This document shows positions 26,101-34,030 of a stretch of DNA of 64,000 nucleotides, piece by piece. Source of the stretch: G965232465 sp965276005 (lineage in GTDB: Bacteria; Pseudomonadota; Alphaproteobacteria; JAQWUY01); contig OZ254962.1 of the NCBI GenBank assembly GCA_965276005.1, positions 930,001-994,000 of the forward strand, given 5' to 3'. Numbering within the stretch: position 1 is the stretch's first letter; each line of letters begins with the position of its first letter. Both the position numbers and the translations under genes were made by a program. Under the pieces are notes generated by a model. That model did no database searches, was not told the DNA's origin, and worked only from the letters and a program-made list of their open reading frames with translations.

Positions 26101-27000
26101 GCCGACTGTGCGGATGCAGAATTTAACCGCATTGTCGATACAGCAGACCCCGGCTTGTCCGTACACTCGACCTTTGATGTGAAGCAGGATATTACCGCCC
26201 CCTTCGTACACACGCAAAAACCCAAAATTGCCATTTTGCGCGAACAAGGGGTCAACGGACAAGTAGAAATGGCACATGCGTTTACGGTCGCCAACTGGCA
26301 AGCCATCGATGTACATATGTCCGATTTACACGCCCGCCACATAGATTTAAACGATTTTAAAGGGCTGGTGGCATGCGGCGGCTTTTCCTATGGCGATGTG
26401 CTTGGTGCCGGCGGTGGCTGGGCAAAAAATATTTTGCATACACCGCACCTAAAACAAGCGTTTACCACTTTCTTTCAACGCTCAGATACGGTGGCATTGG
26501 GGGTGTGTAATGGCTGTCAGATGATGGCACACTTAAAATCGCTTATCCCACAAGCACAGCAGTTCCCCATATTTGTCAAAAATATGTCTGAACAATTTGA
26601 ATCCCGGGTGTGTATGGTCGAGATACAAACAACCGACTCTATCTGGTTCGACGGTATGGCGGGCACCCGTGCCCCTGTTCCCGTCGCACACGGCGAAGGC
26701 AGACCCGTATTCGAAAACCACACCCACCTAAAAACAGTCATCGATAGCCATCAAATAAGTATGTGCTATATCGATAATTATGGTACAATTACCGAACAAT
26801 ACCCACAAAATCCCAATGGAGCGGTGGGTGGTATTGCTGGTTTAACCGCTAATGACGGACGGGTACAAATTATGATGCCGCACCCAGAACGGGCGTATAG
26901 GACGGCGACACAGTCGTGGTACCCACAAAACCGACAAACAAAATCCCCATATAGTGTATGGATACAAATGTTTAGAAATGCCCGCAAATATATAGGATAA
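23119..27000 (+). CDS. purL: Phosphoribosylformylglycinamidine synthase, large single-chain type
   Basis: Converts FGAR to FGAM with glutamine. All parts are in one 1,293-residue chain: PurS-like N-terminus, two AIRS-type ATP-grasp-like halves (NSEHCRHKIF, KVETHNHPTAIAPYSG, GGAASSTVSG), and a C-terminal glutaminase with nucleophile Cys1130 (GVCNGCQMMAHL) and MPHPER. This is the gammaproteobacterial/eukaryotic form. Most alphaproteobacteria use a ~740-residue PurL with separate PurQ and PurS. It lies 41 bases after purF and four before purM. Confidence 0.96.
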   Translation: MYTLFGASALSPFRQQSLLQSLSGVTHIDAQFVHFVAGFDSGDTAAEAILRSLLDYGQQGQQADINAIAHNASFVVVPRLGTISPWSSKATHIALNTGITLDRIERGIVYALSGDFDTDTIVPQLYDRMVETVMPDVASCAALFDREPPKPAHHIPVLEHGEAALVRANNQWGLALSAQEITYLVGAYQKLNRNPTDAEIYMFAQANSEHCRHKIFNAGWDIDGKKQNVSLLSMIKNTTNCTPEGVLSAYKDNASVIMGCTAERFFPVNSNGVHIYQGQTERIDILMKVETHNHPTAIAPYSGSATGIGGEIRDEGATGKGAKPKAGLSGFCVSNLHIPSLPQAWESGDGIDKPAHITSALKIMIDAPVGGADFANEFGRPQICGYFRTYEQQVGDRGVFGYHKPIMIAGGMGNIRPTHIDKGNIATGENLICLGGAAMRIGLGGGAASSTVSGSGDNDLDFASVQRGNPEMQRRCQEVIDRCWQMGEDNPISFIHDVGAGGISNAFPELVKDGGVGGRFELRHVLSGDNGMSPLEIWSNESQERYVLSIPADKMAVFDRICVRERCPYAVVGQAVSTKHITVTDAHFGNTPVDMPMDILFGNTPRMHRTVTTKTYTHTDINPHVIPHIVSVSDAINRVLRLPAVASKSFLITIGDRSISGMVARDQMVGKWQVPVADCAVTTATLSTTQGEAMAMGERTPIAIIDAAASGRMAVGEAITNLAGACIGDIKNIRLSANWMCACGHDSQDQALFETVKAVAMDFCPALGVAIPVGKDSLSMRTTWTDNGVEKSVTSPLSLIISAFTPVKDTVKTVTPDVHNDPDTTIIAIDLGNGNNRMGGSALCQVYNSIGSTAPDITAPVLKAFFEITQRYVSYGTLLAYHDRSDGGICTTLFEMAFAGRVGVNITIPTATDPIAYLFNEELGACIQVHNSCVDAVLSAYQSTGIDTYAIATIGTDDTVVIRQGDTVLYSEQRAVLQQKWAETSYHMQRLRDNADCADAEFNRIVDTADPGLSVHSTFDVKQDITAPFVHTQKPKIAILREQGVNGQVEMAHAFTVANWQAIDVHMSDLHARHIDLNDFKGLVACGGFSYGDVLGAGGGWAKNILHTPHLKQAFTTFFQRSDTVALGVCNGCQMMAHLKSLIPQAQQFPIFVKNMSEQFESRVCMVEIQTTDSIWFDGMAGTRAPVPVAHGEGRPVFENHTHLKTVIDSHQISMCYIDNYGTITEQYPQNPNGAVGGIAGLTANDGRVQIMMPHPERAYRTATQSWYPQNRQTKSPYSVWIQMFRNARKYIG

Positions 27001-27004
27001 AATA

Positions 27005-28048
27005 ATGAACGGATTGACATACAAAGACGCAGGCGTCGATATTGAAGCGGCAAACACCACCGTCAACCGCATGACATCGCATGTGAAAAAGACTTTTACC
27101 AGCGATGTATTAACCGGACTGGGCAGTTTTGGGTCGCTGTACAGTTTAAAACATATCTTAAACACATACGACCACCCCATATTGGTACAGTCCATAGACG
27201 GTGTCGGTACCAAAACCAAAGTGGCGGTACAGTGTGGCAATTTTACAAACTTGGGCTATGATTTGTTTTCTGCCGCTGTCAATGATATTGTGGTAATGGG
27301 GGCAAAGCCGCTGACTTTTCTGGATTATGTCGCCCATGACAAGTTACAACCACAAGTGATGGAACAGCTGGTGTCGGGCATGGCGACCGCCTGTGCCGAG
27401 TGCGGTGTGTCACTGGTGGGTGGTGAAACCGCTGAAATGCCCGGCGTGTATGTAAGCGGTGAAATCGATATGGTCGGCGTGGTATCAGGCGTTGTCGACA
27501 AACACCACATCATCAGCGGCGCCACCATCAGCGAAGGCGATGTGGTGTATGGGCTGACTTCCTCTGGTTTACACACAAACGGCTATTCTCTTGCCCGCAA
27601 AGTGTTTTTTGAAGTGGCAAACAATCACCACACGGATACCTACCCCGCATTAAACGGGGCTACAGTGGGGGAAGCACTCTTAGCACCGCATATAAACTAT
27701 ACCAATATTATTCGGGCGTTTTTAGATAGCGGACTCGACATAAAAGGCATGGCACATATCACCGGCGGCGGCTTTGTGGAAAATATCCCCCGTATTCTGC
27801 CGAAAGGCTTAGGCGTTAAAATTCAACGGGGTACATGGGATATACTGCCCATCTTTACCCTTATGCAACATATTGCCCACATTGGCGATGACGAAATGTA
27901 TCGCTGTTTTAATATGGGTATTGGCATGGTGATTGTTGGCGATAAAACCATCGGCGATATGTTGACAGACATTGCTAGAGCGTATCCAGAAACCGCTGTA
28001 AAAACCATTGGCACCATCACCCCCAGCGGACAAGTGGATATTGTATAA
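27005..28048 (+). CDS. purM: Phosphoribosylformylglycinamidine cyclo-ligase
   Basis: Makes aminoimidazole ribonucleotide (AIR). It has TYKDAGVDIEAAN at the N-terminus, QSIDGVGTKTKVA, GAKPLTFLDY, VGGETAEMPGVY and HITGGGFVENIPRILP, all standard for PurM; 347 residues. The stop overlaps the purC start by one base (TAATG). Confidence 0.96.
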   Translation: MNGLTYKDAGVDIEAANTTVNRMTSHVKKTFTSDVLTGLGSFGSLYSLKHILNTYDHPILVQSIDGVGTKTKVAVQCGNFTNLGYDLFSAAVNDIVVMGAKPLTFLDYVAHDKLQPQVMEQLVSGMATACAECGVSLVGGETAEMPGVYVSGEIDMVGVVSGVVDKHHIISGATISEGDVVYGLTSSGLHTNGYSLARKVFFEVANNHHTDTYPALNGATVGEALLAPHINYTNIIRAFLDSGLDIKGMAHITGGGFVENIPRILPKGLGVKIQRGTWDILPIFTLMQHIAHIGDDEMYRCFNMGIGMVIVGDKTIGDMLTDIARAYPETAVKTIGTITPSGQVDIV

Positions 28049-29004
28049 TGTGTATCACCACCACCGCCCTACCCCGCCATTTGTACACCGAAAAACACAC
28101 CGGCAAAGTACGGGACATGTATTTTGCCCGCCACAAACAGTATGGGGATATATCGGTGCTTATATCCACCGACCGCCAATCGGCGTTCGACCGCCTGCTG
28201 GGGGCGGTGCCCCACAAAGGACAAGTGCTAACAGAAAGTTCCGTATGGTGGTTTGAAAAAACCCGCCACATTGTCGGCAACCACCTTATCGCCCACCCCG
28301 ACCCCAATGTGATTATCGCCCACCGCTGCCAAGTTCTGCCCATCGAATTTGTGGTGCGGGGCTATATCAGTGGCAGCACTGCCACCTCCCTATGGACACA
28401 GTATAAAGCAGGGGTGCGGTCGTACTGTGGCATAACATTTGCTGAGGGACTACACAAAAACCAAAAACTACCGCAAAATATTATAACCCCGACCACCAAA
28501 CAGGCAGACCACGACCGCCCCATCGCCCCCAAAGATATAGTCGAACAAGGCTGGCTCAGCCAATCCCAATGGCAATACACCCGCCAAAAAGCCCTTGCTC
28601 TGTTTGCCTATGGGCAAAAAATCAGCCTAGCACGGGGGCTGATATTGGTCGACACAAAATACGAATTTGGCATCGATGCAAACGGCGACATTATCCTTGT
28701 CGACGAAATTCATACCCCGGATAGCAGCCGCTTTTGGCGTGCCGATTCATATGCCGAACGGCTACGGGCAGGGCAAGAGCCAGAAAACTTCGACAAAGAA
28801 TTTTTTCGCTTGTGGTTTGTGGAAAACGGCGATCCATACAAAGATGCCCCCTTGCCGACCCCGCCTAAATCTTTAACCGATGCCCTATCCGCCCGCTACA
28901 TTCAACAGTATGAAATGATAACAGCAAACGCCTTTTCCGCCCCGCAAACAGCAGATATAAACGCCCGTATCAGCGATGCGGTACAGACATTTTTAACCAA
29001 TTAG
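28048..29004 (+). CDS. purC: Phosphoribosylaminoimidazole-succinocarboxamide (SAICAR) synthase, long form
   Basis: Joins aspartate to CAIR. The 318 residues are longer than the ~237-residue E. coli enzyme and match the yeast-like form. It has GKVRDMYFA, STDRQSAFDRLLG, EFVVRGYISGS, LILVDTKYEFG, VDEIHTPDSSRFW. It is translationally coupled to purM; purD follows after 13 bases. Confidence 0.94.
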   Translation: MCITTTALPRHLYTEKHTGKVRDMYFARHKQYGDISVLISTDRQSAFDRLLGAVPHKGQVLTESSVWWFEKTRHIVGNHLIAHPDPNVIIAHRCQVLPIEFVVRGYISGSTATSLWTQYKAGVRSYCGITFAEGLHKNQKLPQNIITPTTKQADHDRPIAPKDIVEQGWLSQSQWQYTRQKALALFAYGQKISLARGLILVDTKYEFGIDANGDIILVDEIHTPDSSRFWRADSYAERLRAGQEPENFDKEFFRLWFVENGDPYKDAPLPTPPKSLTDALSARYIQQYEMITANAFSAPQTADINARISDAVQTFLTN

Positions 29005-29017
29005 AAAGCATACTACT

Positions 29018-30373
29018 ATGACAGCACATATTTTACTTATTGGCTCTGGTTGTCGGGAACACGCTATTGCCATCGCCATTAAAAACGCCCCTACCCCGTG
29101 TGATTTATACTGTGTCAGCGGTACCACCAACCCGGGCATTACAGCTATAACCGCCGCATATGGGGTGCTGGATCCCAACGACCCGCAAGCGGTTGCCACA
29201 TACGCCACAGAGCACGCCATAGATTTGGCGGTCATAGGTCCCGAAGCCCCCCTTGCGGCAGGTGTCGCCGACGCCCTACACGCCGTAGGTATAAAAGTGG
29301 TCGGTCCCACCAAACAACACGCCCAACTGGAATCGTCAAAAGGCTTTACCCGTAACCTTATCGCCAAGTATGGCATTAGCGGCAATCCGTTTTTTAAACG
29401 CTTTACCAGCATGGACGGGGTAGCGGATACTTTACAGCAATACGCCGAACGGTTTGTCATTAAAGCGGACGGTCTGTGCGGTGGTAAAGGCGTGGTCGTA
29501 TGGGGCGATCACTTGCACAGCATGCAAGATGCCATAACACACTGCGAAAATTTGGCAGCCAGCGGCACCGCATTTGTCATCGAAGAAAAACTGATCGGGC
29601 AAGAGTTTTCGCTTATTTCCCTAACGGACGGTACCACCCTGTTACACACCCCTGCGGTACAAGACCACAAGCGGGCATTTGTCGGCGATACGGGACCGAA
29701 TACGGGCGGTATGGGGACTTATTCCGATGCCAACCACATATTGCCGTTTTTATCCGCATCCGATTGTACCACCGCCCAAGCGATAAACCAACAGGTAAAC
29801 GATGCCTTAAAACACCACTTCGGCACCCCGTATCGAGGCGTATTGTATGGGGGCTTTATGGCGACAGCGGACGGGGTAAAAGTGATTGAGTACAACGCCC
29901 GCTTTGGCGACCCGGAGGCGATGAATATTTTAACCCTGTTTACGGGGGATTTTGTCAAAACCCTGTATGCGGTTGCAGAGGGCAATGTGCATACTATCCC
30001 CACCGCCCCCACCGCCCCCGCCGCATTTATGCACAAGGCCACTGTTTGTAAGTATGTGGTACCTGAGGGCTACCCGCAGGCGGCAAAAAAAGGCTTTGCG
30101 GTGGACATTTCACAAGTGCCGGACAATGTGCATGTGTTTATGGGGTCTGTCGATACCCAAAACGGCACCCTGATTGCTATGGGCAGCCGCACTGTCGCTG
30201 TGCTTGGCGTTGCCGATACCATACAGCAAGCAGAACAACAGGCACAAACCGCCGTGCAAGCCATAAAAGGCGACCTGTTTCACCGTCCAGATATTGGCAC
30301 CGCCGATGTGATTAACGCCCGTATCCGCCATATGAACAGCCTACGGGGCAGCAAAATATATCAGGAGCTGTAA
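29018..30373 (+). CDS. purD: Phosphoribosylamine-glycine ligase
   Basis: ATP-grasp enzyme making GAR. 451 residues with VIGPEAPLAAG, KADGLCGGKGVVV, DHKRAFVGDTGPNTGGMGTYS and EYNARFGDPEAMNIL. The first loop reads GSGCREHA where GSGGREHA is usual, a conservative oddity. Third from the middle of the pur operon, followed after four bases by purN. Confidence 0.95.
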   Translation: MTAHILLIGSGCREHAIAIAIKNAPTPCDLYCVSGTTNPGITAITAAYGVLDPNDPQAVATYATEHAIDLAVIGPEAPLAAGVADALHAVGIKVVGPTKQHAQLESSKGFTRNLIAKYGISGNPFFKRFTSMDGVADTLQQYAERFVIKADGLCGGKGVVVWGDHLHSMQDAITHCENLAASGTAFVIEEKLIGQEFSLISLTDGTTLLHTPAVQDHKRAFVGDTGPNTGGMGTYSDANHILPFLSASDCTTAQAINQQVNDALKHHFGTPYRGVLYGGFMATADGVKVIEYNARFGDPEAMNILTLFTGDFVKTLYAVAEGNVHTIPTAPTAPAAFMHKATVCKYVVPEGYPQAAKKGFAVDISQVPDNVHVFMGSVDTQNGTLIAMGSRTVAVLGVADTIQQAEQQAQTAVQAIKGDLFHRPDIGTADVINARIRHMNSLRGSKIYQEL

Positions 30374-30377
30374 CCCG

Positions 30378-30962
30378 ATGACTGCCACCCTTGTTATATT
30401 GGGATCGACCCGGGGCAGGTGCATACAAGCATCGCTCACCGCTATTGCCGATACCACCCTCGATGCCCGGGTGGCGTGTGTGGTGTCCGACAAAGCGGAC
30501 GCCCCCATACTGCAACGGGCAAAACGCCATAATATCCCAGCGGTAGCGGTGCCACCCCACACGGGGGAAAGCCGTATGGCGTATGATACCCGCATGATGT
30601 GCCACATCGACAAACATCGCCCGGATATGGTGTTAATGGTCGGATACATGCGGATTGTCAGCCCCATATTTTGTCGTCGATATAAGGGGCGGGTGTTTAA
30701 TGTGCATCCGTCCTTGCTGCCCGCCCATGCGGGATTGATGGATGTGGCGGTACACCAATCGGTACTCGACAGCGGCGACAGTGTAAGTGGCTGTACCATT
30801 CACCGAGTAACAGAGGTTGTCGACAGCGGTGAAAATGTGATACAATACCCCTGTGCTGTGTTGCCTACGGATACGGTGGCAACCTTAAAAGCCCGGGTGC
30901 AACAGCTGGAAAGCCAAGCGTGGATAACCTTAATACAGGAGTGGAAAAACTATGTGCGATAA
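30378..30962 (+). CDS. purN: Phosphoribosylglycinamide formyltransferase (PurN type)
   Basis: Formylates GAR with 10-formyl-tetrahydrofolate. Catalytic residues are present: Asn108 and His110 (VFNVHPSLLPAH) and Asp149 (HRVTEVVDSG). The N-terminal phosphate loop reads LGSTRGRC instead of the common GNGSN, so it belongs to a divergent PurN subgroup. Its last 11 bases overlap purE. Confidence 0.9.
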   Translation: MTATLVILGSTRGRCIQASLTAIADTTLDARVACVVSDKADAPILQRAKRHNIPAVAVPPHTGESRMAYDTRMMCHIDKHRPDMVLMVGYMRIVSPIFCRRYKGRVFNVHPSLLPAHAGLMDVAVHQSVLDSGDSVSGCTIHRVTEVVDSGENVIQYPCAVLPTDTVATLKARVQQLESQAWITLIQEWKNYVR

Positions 30963-31449
30963 CACACCCTTAGTCGGGGTTATAATGGGATCAATATCCG
31001 ATTGGCAGACGATGCAAGAGTGTTGTAGCCTATTAAAGCACCTCGACATACCGTATGAAACACAGGTGGTCAGTGCCCACCGCACCCCCGACACCATGTT
31101 TACATACGCCGAAACCGCCAAATCCCGTGGCATTAGGGTAATTATCGCCGGGGCGGGGGGGGCGGCACACCTGCCGGGTATGGTAGCGGCAAAAACCCCG
31201 TTACCCGTATTGGGCGTGCCCATACAATCGCACGCATTACACGGACAAGACAGCCTGCTATCGATGGTACAGATGCCCGCCGGTGTGCCAGTGGCTACAT
31301 TTGCTATCGGGGTTGCAGGTGCCAAAAATAGTGCGTTGTTTAGTGCTGGCATTTTGTCCCACACCCACCCAGACATTGCAAAAGCTTTGGACGCTTTTCG
31401 AACAACCCAAACGGATCGGGTGCTACGCACCCCGCCGCCCGCACTTTAA
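30952..31449 (+). CDS. purE: N5-carboxyaminoimidazole ribonucleotide mutase
   Basis: Class I PurE, acting with PurK to make CAIR. 165 residues with IMGSISDWQTM, VVSAHRTPDTM, IIAGAGGAAHLPGM and the catalytic-region PIQSHALHGQDSLLSMVQMP. The C-terminus is a little longer than usual. It overlaps purN by 11 bases and precedes purK by 18. Confidence 0.95.
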   Translation: MCDNTPLVGVIMGSISDWQTMQECCSLLKHLDIPYETQVVSAHRTPDTMFTYAETAKSRGIRVIIAGAGGAAHLPGMVAAKTPLPVLGVPIQSHALHGQDSLLSMVQMPAGVPVATFAIGVAGAKNSALFSAGILSHTHPDIAKALDAFRTTQTDRVLRTPPPAL

Positions 31450-31467
31450 CAACAGGAGGAAATACCC

Positions 31468-32574
31468 ATGCAGATTGGCATTTTAGGGGCGGGACAACTT
31501 GCCCGTATGTTATCGTTATCGGCAACCCCTTTGGGGTTTACCGTAAATTGTTTGGGCGGTGAAAACGACTGTGCCGCCGATTGTGTACGATCGGTTGCGG
31601 ATATTGCTTTTCACAAATTCGATACCCTTATCGACTGGGCAAAACAGCAACAGGTGATTACTTTCGAAAACGAAAATATCGATGTAACCATTGTGCAGAA
31701 AATCGCCGCCCACTGCCCCGTGTACCCGCCCGTACAGTCCATTGAGATAACCCAAGACCGCCTGCAAGAAAAAACCCTGTTAAACAGCTGTGGGATCGAG
31801 ACCGCCCCGTTTATGGCGGTACATGCGTTTAACGATTTGCAACAGGCGGTCGAGTGTTACGGTCTGCCGGCTATAGTGAAAACCAGACGCTTTGGCTATG
31901 ACGGCAAAGGACAGGTGCGACTGGAAACCGAAGGCGATGTCCGCCGGGCATGGGCAACACTAGAAAACGCTCCCGGACGGTTGATTTACGAAGGGTTTAT
32001 CGATTTTGATTACGAAGTATCACTCATCGGCACGGTGGCACAAGACGGCACTATCGCCTTTTATCCGCTCACCCAAAACACCCACAGTAAGGGCATTTTG
32101 ATCGAATCCGTTGCCCCACACAGAAACGAACACCTGAACGATACCCTAACCGCACAGACACAAACAGCGTTTCGGGCGGTTGCCAAGCATTTAAACTATG
32201 TGGGTACCCTTGCCATTGAATTTTTTGTCTGTGGCGATTATCTGATCGCCAACGAAATCGCCCCCAGAGTGCATAACAGCGGACACTGGACGATTGAGGG
32301 GGCGACAACTTCACAATTTGAAAACCACATGCGGGCGGCGGCGGGCTTGCCATTAGGCGACACCACCGCATCGCCAACGGCAATGTTAAACTGTATCGGC
32401 ACCATGCCCGCCGCCGATAAAATCGCCGCCCTGAAAAACGCCCACTATCACGCCTATAACAAATCCCCCCGCCCCAGCAGAAAAGTAGGACACATCACCA
32501 TCAGTCATGCGGATATACACACAGAATCGCTGCACACAGCAAGGGCGTTGGTGGCAGAATCGCTACAATATTAA
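31468..32574 (+). CDS. purK: N5-carboxyaminoimidazole ribonucleotide synthase
   Basis: ATP-grasp enzyme carboxylating AIR. 368 residues with ILGAGQLARMLSLSA, TFENENID, KTRRFGYDGKGQ and EIAPRVHNSGHWTIEG. A strong GGAGG lies nine bases before the ATG. Last gene of the pur operon. It ends one base from the end of the convergent hisD, and no terminator stem is visible between them. Confidence 0.95.
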   Translation: MQIGILGAGQLARMLSLSATPLGFTVNCLGGENDCAADCVRSVADIAFHKFDTLIDWAKQQQVITFENENIDVTIVQKIAAHCPVYPPVQSIEITQDRLQEKTLLNSCGIETAPFMAVHAFNDLQQAVECYGLPAIVKTRRFGYDGKGQVRLETEGDVRRAWATLENAPGRLIYEGFIDFDYEVSLIGTVAQDGTIAFYPLTQNTHSKGILIESVAPHRNEHLNDTLTAQTQTAFRAVAKHLNYVGTLAIEFFVCGDYLIANEIAPRVHNSGHWTIEGATTSQFENHMRAAAGLPLGDTTASPTAMLNCIGTMPAADKIAALKNAHYHAYNKSPRPSRKVGHITISHADIHTESLHTARALVAESLQY

Positions 32575-32575
32575 A

Positions 32576-33868
32576 TTATTTTTCTAACCGCTTAGCCAGC
32601 GACAAAGCGTGGGCGTCTAGACCTTCGGTTTGGGCAAGTTTTATGGCGTCTGGAGCTATTTGTTGTAAGCTGTGGTGCGGACACCCTAATACAGTGGTGC
32701 GTTTCATAAAATCGAGTACCCCTAAACCGCTGGCAAAATGTGCGGAGCGGGCGGTGGGCAACACATGGTTTGTGCCGCCGATGTAATCGCCGATAGCGGT
32801 AGGGGCGTGGTTGCCTAAGAATATGGCAGCGGCGTTTTTTACCTGCTTCGAATACTGTTCGGCATTGTGGACGCATATTTGCAAGTGTTCGGGGGCGATG
32901 GCATCGACCAAAGGCAAAGCGTCTTGTATACTGTCGACACAAATAATCGCCCCGTGCGTGTCCCATGAGGCTTTGGCGATATTATGGCGGGGCAAGGTGG
33001 GTAAAATGCGGTTTATGTGGCGGATGATTTTATCCGCTAAGCCGCTATCATCGGTGATGACAATCGATTGGGCGGCGGTGTCGTGTTCTGCTTGTGCCAA
33101 TACATCGCACGCCACCCATTCGGGGTTGGCGGTTTTGTCGGCGACTATCAGGACTTCGCTGGGGCCTGCCATCATGTCGATACCGACTGTGCCGTATACA
33201 CTGCGTTTTGCCGCCGCCACAAAAGCGTTGCCGGGACCGGTGATTTGCGATACTTTGGGAATGCTTTCCGTACCGTATGCCAACGCCCCAATGGCTTGAG
33301 CACCGCCTATTTTGTATATTTCGCTTACCCCGGCGATATGGGCGGCGGCTAGCACATAGGGGTTTATATGTCCGTTTGGTGTGGGAACGGCAATAACGAT
33401 ATTTGCCACCCCTGCCACTTGTGCCGGCACCGCATTCATTAATACCGAAGACGGATAGCTAGCGGTCCCCCCCGGCACATACAACCCCGCCCGGGCAACA
33501 GGGGTATACCGCATTTCCAAATGCACCCCAACGGCATCCGTATAACGAACAGGGGCAGGCAAAGTTTTTATATGAAAATCTTCGATTCGCTGTTTGGCAT
33601 GCTTTAAGGCACGGACAATATCCGCATCGCAAGCCTGCAGTGCATGGGCAATTTCCGCATCGCTAAACCGCACCGTATCCGCCCGTAAAGCGATGTTATC
33701 GAATCGTTGTATATATTCAAACAAAGCCGCATCGCCCCGTGTGCGAATATTGTGTAATATATCCTCGACAGTGCGTATAACTTGTGCAGACAGTTCGTCT
33801 TTACCGCTGAGCAAAGCCAAAAAAGTATCAGAAAAGTCCCCATCCGATGTATATAATATTTTTGACAT
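32576..33868 (-). CDS. hisD: Histidinol dehydrogenase
   Basis: Zinc and NAD enzyme for the last two oxidations of histidine synthesis. 430 residues with RYTPVARAGLYVPGGTASYP, QITGPGNAFVAAAK, GIDMMAGPSEVL, AQAEHD and the catalytic APEHLQI. Other his genes are not adjacent; the HisN-like phosphatase at 19.1 kb could act one step earlier. A tRNA gene lies 42 bases upstream on the same strand. Confidence 0.95.
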   Translation of the reverse strand: MSKILYTSDGDFSDTFLALLSGKDELSAQVIRTVEDILHNIRTRGDAALFEYIQRFDNIALRADTVRFSDAEIAHALQACDADIVRALKHAKQRIEDFHIKTLPAPVRYTDAVGVHLEMRYTPVARAGLYVPGGTASYPSSVLMNAVPAQVAGVANIVIAVPTPNGHINPYVLAAAHIAGVSEIYKIGGAQAIGALAYGTESIPKVSQITGPGNAFVAAAKRSVYGTVGIDMMAGPSEVLIVADKTANPEWVACDVLAQAEHDTAAQSIVITDDSGLADKIIRHINRILPTLPRHNIAKASWDTHGAIICVDSIQDALPLVDAIAPEHLQICVHNAEQYSKQVKNAAAIFLGNHAPTAIGDYIGGTNHVLPTARSAHFASGLGVLDFMKRTTVLGCPHHSLQQIAPDAIKLAQTEGLDAHALSLAKRLEK

Positions 33869-33910
33869 AAAAAAAATACCCGTCTACCATGTTGCGACAA
33901 ACTGAAATTA

Positions 33911-33986
33911 TGGTAGGGGATGAGGGATTTGAACCCCCGACCAAGGCATTATGAGTGCCCTGCTCTAACCACTGAGCTAATCCCCC
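33911..33986 (-). tRNA. tRNA with CAU anticodon, probably tRNA-Ile2
   Basis: A 76-base cloverleaf with encoded CCA. The acceptor arm is GGGGGAT/ATCCCCT (one G-U pair) with A73. The D arm is AGCTCAGTGGTTAGAGCA, the anticodon arm GGGCA-CTCATAA-TGCCT, and the T arm GGGGG/CCCTC-like with TTCAAAT. The eight-base D-loop and TTGGTC variable region match bacterial tRNA-Ile2, in which the CAU wobble C becomes lysidine and reads AUA. Elongator tRNA-Met is the alternative. Confidence 0.9.
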
Positions 33987-34030
33987 GTGTGTCCTTGTAT
34001 GTACCACATGTTACAGGTATAATACAAGTG

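Noticed and set aside
32570..32580. Terminator between purK and hisD
   Set aside because: The stops are one base apart and no stem with a T-run is present in either direction.
33911..33986. Initiator tRNA-fMet
   Set aside because: The CAU anticodon fits, but the stem lacks the three G-C pairs of initiators, the first acceptor pair is G-U rather than the initiator mismatch, and the D arm matches tRNA-Ile2.
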